This document shows, one piece after another, positions 23,219-34,777 of a DNA stretch of 64,000 nucleotides (its first letter is position 1; the number at the start of each line of letters is the position of its first letter). The stretch lies in assembly GCA_964058845.1 (NCBI GenBank), contig CAXKVR010000048.1:528372-592371 (forward strand), written 5' to 3'. The notes beneath the pieces are model-generated. The model was not told the DNA's origin and made no database searches. It saw nothing but the letters and a program-made list of their open reading frames with translations. The position numbers and the translations under genes are program-made. This DNA comes from Carex sylvatica. Lineage: Eukaryota; Streptophyta; Magnoliopsida; Poales; Cyperaceae.

Positions 23219-26200
23219 ATGGTGCTTCCCTCGCGACGGGTTAAGCCTTTGGAACAGGTGGGTCCCATCTGGTTCTTCTTCACCGTCGCGATAATATTTT
23301 TCTTGGTTCTCTTCGGTACTCTCTACTTCGACTGGGGTTCGCTTCTATGGCGGGATGGAAAGATGCGACAGATGAGGAGCGGAGTCGAACTAAAGAAGGT
23401 TTTTGGTTTTGGGAGCGGAAACTCTAGTTTGGAGTGCGATTGGTTTGATGGAGAATGGATTTGGGACGACAAGTATCCTCTTTACGATTCCAAAAATTGC
23501 CCCTTTCTCGATTCGGGATTCAGGTGCTCTGAAAATGGTCGAACCGATAGTTTGTATTCACACTGGAGATGGCAACCCAAGCACTGTGATCTTCCCAGGT
23601 CTATTTAATTTCTTTTCTTTTCCATTTATTCTTCTCCATGACCTCTTTTAAATGTTCTTTCCTTTCCCATTTATGTAATATTTGCTTCTTTGGTGGGGGG
23701 TTTAGATTGGATTTAAGGAAAAAAAGAGAATGATTTTGGTAAGATAAAAGGTTTGAAAGCAGCAGTAGGAAAGTTAAGACTGCTACTAGTTTCTCGTTGT
23801 GATTTTAGTTGGATTGAATGAAAGGGATGTTTTGCCATTTACCATTTTAGGATCACAAATTGTTGTATTAAATTACATTCATCAACTATTTGGAGATCGG
23901 AGAAAATTGTTTTTTTAAAAAAAATTTTAATCAAGGCCCAAAGGGGTTCTTTAAATAACTCGGAAGGCTCAAAGACAGCATTGAATTGATTAAACTGTGT
24001 ATTTGTTCTTTCTTGGAATACTCAAAAACAAGTTATTTAATCATTTGTACATTCTATTGTTTAATCCCTCGAGCTCACCTCGTAGCGCAATTTTTTCATT
24101 TTTTTTTTGTCTGTAAAATTTGATCCTTGGGAATAGAAATTGGAGCTTCAATATTGGGTAAGTAGTGCCATGTTAGAAAATAGTAAATTGGCTCTATTCT
24201 TTAATGCCTTGTTTGATTTCTTTATTTACACCCATCCAACTTTTTGTTCTTTGTTCTTTGAACCCAACCCCCCCCCCCCCCCCTCCTAAAAAAAAAATAC
24301 AGTCTCTGTGGATTTTAATTTGTTATGCATTGTGCTATTTTTTTAGGGGCAAGGCAATAATTTTTTATTGGCTTATGTGCTCATCTTGCTTTTGGTTTTT
24401 GGAACTCTTGTGATTTTATATTTCGTTTCTCTTTTCCATGTATAAGTTTGTTTTATGCCTTTGTGTAAATTGCAATGTCAACCCATTCAAATTTGACACC
24501 AAAAATATCAATCCCTTTGTTTCCTAGGAGTGGAAACTCAGTGAAGTATGTCATGTTCCTGGGAAATGCTCAACAAGTGCTTTTATTAGTTGCTATTAAT
24601 CAGTGAATACATTCATTTTATTATTTATATATTTGTTTGATTTGTGGTTTATGTCTGAATTGTGGTATGCGAATGAATTGTGGATGCTCTTCTGTTGATA
24701 AAAGTTACTAATCTGTTCTATTACATTGATTTGTGTATTAAATTATTCATTTTTGTTGGACACTATATGATTTTATTTTAGATTCAGTGCAAAAAAGATG
24801 CTAGAAAAGCTAAGGGACAAGAGACTAGTATTTGCTGGCGACTCAATCGGCCGTAACCAGTGGGAATCTCTTCTGTGTCTACTCTCCAGTGCTGTCTCAA
24901 ATAAATCCTCCATTTACGAAATTAACGGCAACCCAATAACCAAGCACATGGGATACTTGGTGTTTAAATTTAGTGAGTATAACTGTACCGTGGAGTATTA
25001 CCGGGCACCATTTCTGGTTTTGCAGAGCCGGGCCCCACCTGGTGCACACAAAAAGGTTCACACCACACTCAAGCTGGATGTAATGGACTGGTTGTCTTGG
25101 CACTGGAGAGATGCTGATGTCTTAGTCTTCAATACTGGACACTGGTGGAATTATGAGAAAACTGTCAGATCGTAAGTTTCTTTCATCATAATTGTTTATT
25201 GTTATTATTAAAATAAACTCTTCAATACCATTATTATACCTGTCCATTTAGAAAACACCAACAAGAGGAAATTATCCTAAAGATTTACAAGAGATTAGAT
25301 ACCCAAATTGTGCAATACAAAACCTGCACTGTCTGGTTATACTGTTTGCCGGGATAAATATAACTGAAAAGAAAATATAAACAAAAGAAACAGAAAAGGA
25401 AAATGGAATTATTGATGGGTATGCAAGTGAGACCAGTTGTATGATCACGAGTGAAAATGACATAGTTGCCTTTTCTGTGTTTGCTTGTTCTTTTGAAGAT
25501 GACATTGCCTTGAGTTAATGACAAAAGGGACCTCAATTCGAATGGTCAGAAATTTTGGTTTCTTTAGTTGAATTGGTTTTCACGAGTTTGGCTAGTATAA
25601 CATCAGTGTCATTTCAACCTATATAACATCAATTCTAAAACCTATCAAATCAACTTCAAATAGTAAATCCAAACCGTTCAAACCGATCTACTTCATTAGT
25701 TGTGCGTTTACATGCAAAATTTACAACTTTTTGAATTTATTTAGTATTAAGATCAAACGGTCAAATATATGAGTTTTTAAGTTAATTTTAATACATTAAT
25801 TTTTCAATATTTTTACCACTTGATTTGATACTAAAATAACTCGAAAACATAAAAAATTTGTATGCAAACGCATCACACATAATGTAAATTGGTTTGAACG
25901 GTTTGGATTTACCGTTTGAAGTCAATTTGATAGATTTTAGAATTGGTGTTATATAGGTTGAAATGACACTGATGTTATACTAACCAAACTCGGTTTTCAC
26001 AGTTGGTGTCAAGTACCTTTCTACTTCAAACATTTAGTTTGAAGCTGACAAAAGGTCGGGTTAGTAGCCCTTTCACCTGCTACTTTCAGATAAGAAGAAT
26101 TGAGAAGAAGCTAACAGATGCCCCTGTTAGAACTCAAATGGCTAACTGTCACCAAGTAATAAAAATTGGCTAAACACCGCCCAGTTAGAGTTTCAGCTCA

Positions 26201-27582
26201 TACCTAATATTAGTCTCAACCTAGGTATAGTTGAATGTCAATCGAACTGTAAAGCAGTGAAAGCCATGTGTTTATTTGTTACTATTGAAGTATTGAAGGT
26301 CAATCAACCAGTTCCTACTTGTCAACATGATGTTTGAGCATTTTACTGGGCAGCAAAAACATTTTAAATATCATACCATTCCTGTCAAAACCAGAATATT
26401 ATTTATTATTTAATATTGCTGTAACCAAATGTGTTTTCATTTCTGTGGTTTAAGTGCACATCCAGAGTATATTAGTGTATAATAAAATTCCATGCAGGAT
26501 GGATTGAGACTCAATTTAACTAAAGTAGGCTTTAGTACGATCCAATGTGTTATTAGCTACACAAACAAGGTTAACTCTGTCACTGCTTTTGCATCTTTAT
26601 GATACTTTGAGGTTCCGACCTGAGTTGATTGTCACATTTGATCATTGTAAACAGAGGATGTTACTTCCAAGAAGGCAATGAGGTGAAAATGGAGATGAAT
26701 GTAGACACAGCTTACCAGAAAGCAATAGGGACATTATTTAATTGGCTTAATGGTGAGGTTAACAGAACTAAGACTCAAGTCATATTTCGCACGTATGCAC
26801 CTGTTCATTTCAGGTTTGTTTTTTTTTTCTTTTTCTTCATCTGATAAGAATAATTCTTAATCAAATTGCATCATAAACTTCTTTGGCTCATCTGTTAAAT
26901 TTTTTTGTCACCAGCACATTATAGGGCTAAATATTTGAACTGATGTTTACCTTACTGTGTTCCTTGCCTGTCGTCTCATACGTAAGTTGGTTTCCGGTTC
27001 TAATATCTAAGGCTTTTGTGGTATCTCTTGTATTTGATAGTTAATTTATGTTTGGATCTAACCTGAACTTAAAACATAACTCATGAAACCCCCCTTTCTA
27101 ATCAATAACTGTTAAGTGCTAACCGAAGTCTGTTCAGCAAGGTCCAAATAAACTGCCATACCATACTTTTGTACCTGATACATGATCAAACTTTTCTCTT
27201 TAGAGGTGGTGACTGGAAAACTGGAGGCAGCTGCCACCAAGAAACCACTCCTGAACTTGGTCCATCGGCACTGTCTCTTAAACCATGGACCAACCTTTTG
27301 AATCCTATCAGTACATACTCCGAAAAATACAGCATGGCCAACCTAGATATCCTAAACATAACTGAAATGACTGCTCGAAGAAAAGACGGTCACCTGTCAG
27401 TCTTCTACCTAGGCAAGAAAGGTCCTGCACCTTTACATAGACAGGACTGTAGTCACTGGTGCTTACCTGGCGTGCCAGATGCTTGGAATGAATTATTATA
27501 TGCTACTTTTATGAAACGTGAGATGAAATTTCACCGGAAAGTTGTTGGTATGGGGAGCAAGAGGATTAAATATGGTAGATAG
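23219..27582 (+). CDS. TBL: trichome birefringence-like (TBL/DUF231) polysaccharide O-acetyltransferase
   Basis: A Golgi type II membrane protein of the family that O-acetylates cell-wall polysaccharides such as xylan, mannan or pectin. Exons are 23219-23598, 24782-25171, 26655-26813 and 27204-27582, all GT/AG, giving 435 aa. A membrane segment lies at residues 15-38. The PMR5N region ([14 protein letters not shown]) begins near 72. The catalytic GDS motif is in [10 protein letters not shown] near 146, and the DxxH motif is DCSHWCLPG near 390, so both hallmark motifs are present. It most resembles the TBL10/TBL11 branch from memory, which I cannot verify; the substrate is therefore open. Intron 2 holds a 408-bp hairpin transposon. 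Confidence 0.93.
25584..25991. mobile_element. hairpin Mutator-type MITE in TBL intron 2
   Basis: 408 bp, ends gagtttggctagtataac and its inverse (gttatactaaccaaactc), with arms complementary for about 150 bp. Perfect 9-bp TSD ggttttcac at 25575-25583 and 25992-26000. It lies in sense-neutral intron sequence away from the splice sites. Confidence 0.93.
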
Positions 27583-28006
27583 TGTTATTATTTTTGTTCA
27601 CAATTCTTCTTCTCGTATTTATTTTTGGGGTACTTGGAGATTATATGGGAGGACAAGCAACAAATGAGTTGCTTGGTATAGAGGGGAAGATAGAGAGAGG
27701 ATTAGGTTTTACAGGTAAAGTAATGTATATACCATATATATATATATATACACAGCCAAAATGCATGGCGATTATTGTAATACAATGCAAATGTGTCTCT
27801 TTTAAGAAAATTGCACCTATCTTTTATTTATTTATTTGTCGATCAAATTTGCAGTGTTGCTGAATAATTGAGACCTTTGTTGATAACCCTCTCAGCAACC
27901 TTTACGCAACTTATTGAAAGCGAGCAACTTGTTTGTATCCAAATTCAAAATAACCCGCTTGCTAGGATCTTTCGGATTAACGGCTTGGATTAATAGGATT
28001 GTAGGT
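27583..28006 (+). other. TBL 3' UTR and downstream sequence
   Basis: It probably contains the 3' UTR and poly(A) site. The frame at 27582-27863 overlaps the TBL stop and has no support as a gene. Confidence 0.45.
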
Positions 28007-28007
28007 A

Positions 28008-28494
28008 GGGGTGTAAACGGATTGGATATTATCCGATTTTATCCAGATCTGAATCCGGAAAATTACCTAAATTATCTGATCCGTATCCGTATCCGAGACT
28101 ATCTGTATCTGTATCCAAAAAATTATAACGGATAAGAATACAATAAGACTTTTAACTATCAGTATCCGATTGTTTACACTTTTAAACCACAACACATGTG
28201 ATATATATATTCTTAAATTGATTTATTAAATTGCATATTGTACTAATAGTTTATTAAATTACATATAGATATATATTTTGATGAACAATATAATATTATG
28301 ACATAATTAGTGACTAATATTTTAATAATATAATAGATATTTTATAACCAACAAGCTAATTATGAAAAATATCTGTATCCGTAACATTTAATATCCGTAT
28401 TCGTATCCGTATCCGTATCCAAAAAGTTATAACGGATACGAATACGATAAGACCACTATCCAATCTGTATCCGACCGTTTACACCCCTAATTTA
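28008..28494. mobile_element. possible hAT-like MITE with gtatccg repeats
   Basis: The ends are inverted (aggggtgtaaacgga and tccgaccgtttacacccct). Clusters of atccgtatccg and aacggata words lie inside both ends, with an AT-rich centre. Flanks do not show a clean 8-bp duplication. Confidence 0.55.
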
Positions 28495-28499
28495 GGTAC

Positions 28500-29570
28500 T
28501 TGAAAAAAAATGTGAAATCCAACCGTACGTTTTATATAATATAATTAGGTATGTATCTCGTTTCTTTATGTAGAGAAATATAAAACAAAAGATATCAAAA
28601 CAGAAATGAAAGTGGAGATTCATAAATGTCCATATTCTTTTTTCTGAAACAATGTGAAGTTGTAATAAATTACTAGTTTAATAATGGATAGATCTAAAGC
28701 CAAATTAGGAAACAGAGGTTGCTTAGTTATCTTCATAATTTTAAATCTTGTAATCATGTTAATTATATTGAATGGGAATTTTTTATATAATTTAGTCTCT
28801 CCCGTATCAACATTGAAAAAAAAAAAAAAAAAAACCGAGTTTGAGCCAACTCGACTCGGTTCAACTCAAAACTCGGCCCAGTTCGGAAAATGCCAATTTG
28901 ATCTGAATATCTGATGCTCTTCCTCCGCTCGCGGCCCGTTTTCGCTCGCTTTCTCATTTTTTGTTTTGGTTGAAGGCAATCGTAGAAATTATTAAATTCA
29001 TACGTACGAAAACAGAAATAATATTTAATTTTAAATACATTTAGAAAGATTTGATTTAGTGAGTTCAATCCAAATATATGAATTAGACTCAATGATTCAG
29101 ATTCATCGATATATATATTTTTTTGAATTGTAAAAATGAGAAATTTGTTTGCCACATTTCATCAATTTTAAGTGGATCTGACTCATATGATCCAAAAAAT
29201 TTATTTTTAAATTCGGTAGAAAAGATGAATGATAGGTGTTACAGTTAATCAACTTAGAATTGGATATTCATCATTGAGGTCGATTTATTTCAATCTGATT
29301 TTCTGTGGCATATATATTTCAGATTTTTCCATCAATGTCTATTTTTTTAAATAAAATATATCGACGGATTTGGACCATTGAGTCCGATCCATATATTTAA
29401 ATCGGACTCATTGAGCCAGATCTTTCTAGATTTATTGAAAATCAAGTAATCTTATTGTTTTCATACGTATAAATTTAATAATTTCTATAGATAAAAAATT
29501 TCCCAATCGCTTCCTCATTTTTTATAAAATTGCGCTCCATCGCCAAACAGATTAATTTTTTCGCTTGCGG
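28500..29570. other. AT-rich intergenic sequence
   Basis: No gene supported. An 18-base A run at 28817 and a short actcgactcgg repeat near 28845 are present; a partial inverted repeat around 29060-29410 (agtgagttcaatcc-type words) may be an old MITE. Confidence 0.4.
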
Positions 29571-29579
29571 ACCAAACTC
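29571..29579. repeat. left 9-bp target-site duplication of MULE-2
   Basis: accaaactc, repeated exactly at 38823-38831 beyond the right TIR. Confidence 0.95.
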
Positions 29580-29799
29580 CGGCCATTTTTATTAATACCC
29601 AAAAAACAAAACTAAATTTTAAAAATAACCTTAACCAATTTTTTTTTTTAAAATCAACCCAACCGCCCGGGCCCGGGGCGGCCCAAAAAACAACCAACCC
29701 GCTTGGGCCTCGGGCGGGCCACAGAGGGACCAGACCGCCCCCACTGAGGGCGGTCCATTGGTGAGCAAACCGCCCCAGGGGCGGGCGGTCCACTATGCA
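29580..29799 (+). repeat. left TIR of MULE-2
   Basis: 220 bp, inverted at 38603-38822. The outer half is AT-rich (cggccatttttattaatacc); the inner half is GC-rich with several ggcggtcc/ggaccgcc words in both orientations. Confidence 0.95.
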
Positions 29800-30063
29800 G
29801 CATTTACACCCCAGCAGCCCTCTCCCCATTCCCTTCTCTGCCTCCCCTCCGCACCAGAACCAGGAAAAAGAAAAAAAAAACCCCAGCCCCAGCCAAGTCC
29901 GCCCCCACCCCCGCCGCCGGTGCTCCGCCCTTGTCTCCGCCGCTGCTGCGCCACTCCTCTCCTCTCCCTCGCTCGCTCACTCTCTCTCTCGCTCGTACCT
30001 CCCCGCCCACGAATCCGCAACTCTCCGCGGTCTACCTCGTTGGAATTGCTCCATTTCTCTCGG

Positions 30064-31426
30064 GTAAGTTTTCGATTCGATTGAATGCGATTAAGTTGTG
30101 TAATTGTTGAAGTCGAGTTGATTAGGTTAAAATCGATTCGGTTCGATTCGGTTAAAATCGATTAGGTTCGATTAGGTTAAAATCGATTCGGTTCGATTCA
30201 GTTAAAATCAATTCGGTTCGATTCGATTGTGATTAAATTATGTAATTATTGAAATCGAATTGATTCGGTTGATTCGGTTCAATTCGATTCAAATCGATTC
30301 GGTTCGACTCGATTGTGATGAAATTGTGTAATTGTTGAATTCTATTCGATTGTGTAACTTATGCAAATGTAATTAAGTTGTGTAATTGTTAAATTCGATT
30401 CGATTATGAATTGTTAGAATTGGTATAATGTCACGAATTATGGAAATTGGGAGTTATTAATAAATGCTATTAAATTGCAGAAATTGCGGTATTAAATTTT
30501 GAAATTATCATTGCGGTAATTATGTATTTTTTTTTTGAAATTATAAATGCTATTAAATTATGTAAATGTTATTAAATTGCGGGAATTGCGGTATTAAATT
30601 TTGAAATTATAAATGCTATTAAATTATGAATTTTTTTCTTTGAGAAAACAGTAATTCTTCCATGCAAAATTTAGTGAAACGTCAAATTTTATCAAATGGA
30701 AATATATATTGTGTGATTATATAAAATATGTCATTTAGTATATAAGTTATGCATTTTTTATTTTTTTGAGAAAAGATCGTAGGTAGATAATTTATGTATT
30801 TGACTACATTAAAGAGTTAACTATTTGATTACATCAATAGATAAAATTGAATATTTAGAGGGGATTGAGAATAAAATAATAAATTATTGTAATATTTAAA
30901 AAAAAATTACATAATTTTGTTTCCATATATAATATGTTATAATATATTACAATTTTATTGTTATAATATATTATAATTTTATTGTTATAATATATTATAG
31001 TTTTGGTGATGTTGAAGGTATTTTGAAGTTGACGAAACACATGTATATATCAATATAAATTAATTTCAAGTAAAACAAATTATTTTAAAGTATATGAAAA
31101 TTTGTTTAAAAATTACATTCTTTTTTGCAAGTAAATTATCAATATTTAAAAAAAAAAAATGCATACTTATGTTTTTTTCAAATTTTATTTGTTTGTCGAT
31201 TTTCACAATAATTTTTATTTTAAAAAGTGAATTTCATACTATATAAAAGTTTATTGAATTTCAGGGTTTGAATTTCATACTATTTTAGGGTTTTAATTGA
31301 TTGAATTTGCAGTTCAATTAGGGTTTGAATTTGGTTGAAAATATTTATAAATTGTTTCAAATTTCGAATAAATTTTAATTTTTAAAATTTGTGGTTGATT
31401 AATATGGATTTTTTTTGTAAATGTAG
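30064..31426 (+). repeat. PMD 5'-UTR intron of MULE-2 with gattcggttcg repeats
   Basis: A predicted 1363-bp intron: donor cgg|gtaag at 30064, acceptor aatgtag at 31426, one base before the PMD ATG. From about 30070 to 30320 it is built of gattcggttcgattcggtt and aaaatcgatt repeats. Later it has repeats of aaattgcgg/tattaaattt (30440-30640) and ttgttataatatatta (30930-31005). The leader exon would be about 29800-30063. Confidence 0.7.
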
Positions 31427-31427
31427 T

Positions 31428-34400
31428 ATGCCCAGATCTAGACGGTGGGGAGTACGAGCTGCGCCTGCAGCAGATCCGGCTGCAGCGGGTCCAGATGCCG
31501 TGGATCCGAGTGTAGCGGGCACGTCCTCGGTGGATCCGATTGGAGAGGGTCCGTCGTCATATGAGGATCCGATTGGAGCGGGTTCTCAGGCTGGTTTTAC
31601 AGATGGTGCGCATGATCCTGACACATTTAGTCCTCTTCTATGGACCCATCATGTTAAGCACCGCGTCTCATTGGCATCTCTTGAGGTACGTGATTTTTAT
31701 ACATAATGTAAATAAATAATACTAAAAAAATGGCACGATTTGAGTCTCATAAATTGATAATAAATACAGGATGATGTCATGCTTACGGTGAGGCACCGCA
31801 GGTCTGAGATTCCGTTCGTTCCCCATGAAGAAATGCAGTGATGCCTCTTGAACCTTGGGTTGTATCAGCTTGCCACTATGCCGCAGAGTAAGATCGATCA
31901 GTCTCTGATGCATGGTCTAGCGGAGAGATGGCGACCTGAGACCCATACATTTCATCTCCCGGTCGGGGAGATGACAGTCACCCTTGGTGATGTGAGCGCA
32001 TTATGGGGTTTACCCATTGATGGCGAGCCCATAGGTGGCATCTCAGACCATCCAAACCTGCAGAGGATGATACCGAAGTTGTTAGGGTGTGATCCAAATA
32101 ATCTGCAGAAGAAATTGAAGAAGAAGAAGAAGAAGGGGGAGGAGGAGGAGGAGTTCCGGTATTCTGGGTACTGTATTTCTCTAAAGGCACTCCGGTCTCA
32201 CTTCTTTCAGAATCAGATATTTTCTGAGACTGCTGACATTGAGGCGGTCAGGAGGTACCATTACACTCGTTAAAGTAACTTAGTAGTTAATCAACAATCT
32301 CAATTATTTATATTGATTATTTTATATTGCAGGTATACTAGGGCGTATGTGCTGGATTTGTGTGGTGCTGTCATGTTCGAGGATTCCAGCGGTGATGCGG
32401 TCCCGATTATGTACCTCTCCCTGCTGAGAAACATGGAGAAAGAATCGAGATGGAACTGGGGTGGAGCTGTCCTCGCCCACTTATACAGAGGCCTGTGTCA
32501 TGCCTGTCTGGTAAGTCTGTATTAATATACGTTGTAATTGACAATTGAATAAGACGCACCAAGATTTTATTTTAAGTTAAATTTTCAGGTGAGGAATAAA
32601 TAGATTTTTGGACCGCTTCTTCTGCTACAGCATTGGTCGTGGTCACATCTTCCTGTAAATCGGCCAGTTATACCATTGCCACATCCTCGATGGGGAGTTC
32701 CTACCCCAGACAGATGCCCCTCGTACGGTGCCATATGGGGCAGTCATCAGAGTTATGAAGAAACAGGCAGGGGGGTTTCTTATGTTCGGGGTCAGCTCCA
32801 GATGCTCCGAGATGCGAATGTCGATTGGTTTCCGTATCGTACATGGTATCAGCGTAGATGGCTGAGCCCGCTGACACTGGAGCAGACACGACTATGGTAT
32901 TATCGGGGACCAGTCGTTTGTTTCTGGATAGTGGAGTATCACTATCCCGATCGGGTGTCTCGACAATTTGGCTTGGATGCTTTCATTCCGGATAACCCGC
33001 TGATGGGTAAGGATGATACCGACAAGTTTCACAAGTAAGTACTATGTACTTAATTTTATTATCACTTTAATAATGTCACCGTTTCTCTCATTTCTAATTA
33101 ATTGTACCTATAGTACGGCGCACACCAAGCCCAAAGTCGACTGGAGACAGCATTTCAGCTTGGAGTACGGCTTGGCTCGATATCCGGATCAGCAGTTATG
33201 GAGTCCGCCATCGGGAGCGTCAGTGGGTGCTGGTCCCGGGGATTTGAGATATGCCGTCTGGTACCAGAGATGGGGCATGCCGTCAGTCTATCTTACGGGC
33301 CATTATGGCGACAACCTTCGACGTAGACTGATGGATTCATCTGGCAATTACATGCCTTGGGGTCCGATCAATGCTCGCGCGGTAAATACAACTTAAACAT
33401 ACTGTAATTACAAATTGCAAATTTTAATTACTTACTGTTGTCATAATCATGTTGTGTGCAGATGTTGACAGCTATGAGAGGAGTTGGACACAGCCTGGTG
33501 TGCATGGCGAGGGATGCTTGGCGATATATAGGATGCCAAATGCTTGAGCACACTGCACCAATCGTGGAGACAGGCGGTTTTGAAGGCCGCCTCGTTGGCA
33601 TGCTGCGCGATTCTGGGGAGAACATCAATTGGCGGGATATACAGAAGACACCGCATAATCCAGATTATCAACCAGAGGCCATATACGCTCAGGATATGCC
33701 ACCACCTCCTGCAGGTAATTGCAAGTTAATATTAAAAGTAGGACACACACAATGGTTCTATTTTCACCGAATTATTTGTTGTAACTCATTTAACTTTCAA
33801 TTATGTAGAGGATGACTCGGGTTGGGCGTTCCACCACTGGGTGTTGAATACACAAGGATGGGACGCTTACAGAAATAAATACGGAGTTCCGGTAGAGCTT
33901 GGCCCGGTCAGTTACTGTTTTATATTATTTATTGCAGAGTTATTTGTATGTAGCAAAACTAACATTATTTCAATTTAGGATGGAGCACCTCGTTGGAATG
34001 CCGAGCCTAGTTTTAGCGTGGATGAGCTGCCCCCGTTCGATACAGATGCTGAGGACATTGGCTCCCACAGGCCACGATATGGAGTGGAGATGAAGCACGA
34101 CTACGAGGCTGGAGGGAGTGCATCTCAGACTGCAGATGGCTTTGTCTCTGCATTATTTGGTACAGCGCCTCCTGCCACGTATGCTGCAAGCTGGGAGGAA
34201 GATCCATGGGAGCTACGTACAGGCCCGGCACCCGCAGAGTCAGCTAGTCTATTTGATCCATGGACAGCCGGTACAGGTACGCATCACATGTATACGGGAG
34301 AGGAGGACGAGGATATGGAGGAGGAGGATTTAGGAGATGCGAGTCCGCAGAGGCGCGTGCAGCCGCACAGGGATGGCAAAGGCATAGCGGCTCGTAGGTT

Positions 34401-34431
34401 GTCTCCCTCCGGCAGGAAACGACGAGGATGA
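31428..34431 (+). pseudogene. MULE-2 plant mobile domain (PMD) gene, two in-frame stops
   Basis: Homologue of the MULE-1 PMD gene. Coding exons are 31428-31685, 31770-32254, 32333-32510, 32589-33034, 33114-33381, 33462-33714, 33809-33906 and 33979-34431, all GT/AG and summing to 813 codons in frame. Two codons are stops: TGA at 31839-31841, just before LLNLGLYQL, and TAG at 32601-32603, just before IFGPLLLL. The first could come from CpG decay of an arginine codon, which is inference. Shared PMD motifs are AERWRPETHTFHLP, GEMTVTLGDV, LWGLPIDG and WNWGGAVLAHLY. Exons 6 and 7 correspond to a single exon in MULE-1, so a 94-bp intron (33715-33808) was gained here or lost there. The C-terminus is acidic then Arg-rich (RRLSPSGRKRRG), a possible nuclear signal. 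Confidence 0.9.
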
Positions 34432-34777
34432 TTACAGAGTTTTTTTTATTGTGATGTAGGTCTGACTGTAGTATTTTGAGTTTGTTGCTGTTGTGTTATA
34501 TGTCTTGGTTTGTTTTATTTTATATTTCATGTTGACTTTTATCTTTTGTTTACTTTACATTTCGTCGTTTTTATCTGCGTGCATATCTTTTTGTATGTAG
34601 CATTTCGTCATTTCTACTCATTAGTTACTACGTAATCATAACAAATCAAAATATTACATATCATATTAAAAGCCCAACATTACAATTAAAGTTCAACAAC
34701 ACAATTAAAGTTCATAATTTAGTTCAAACCAAACAAATAAGTTCACACAACACAAGTAAGTTCACACAATAGCAGGT
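34432..34777. other. convergent 3' gap of MULE-2
   Basis: Non-coding T-rich then A-rich sequence between the PMD stop and the transposase stop. It contains several short direct repeats of aagttcacacaacaca type. Probably holds both poly(A) sites. Confidence 0.5.

Noticed and set aside
29758..30084. Proline- and serine-rich frames at the left end of MULE-2
   Set aside because: They arise from the CT-rich leader and GC-rich TIR, occur in several frames at once and lack any motif; better read as 5' UTR.
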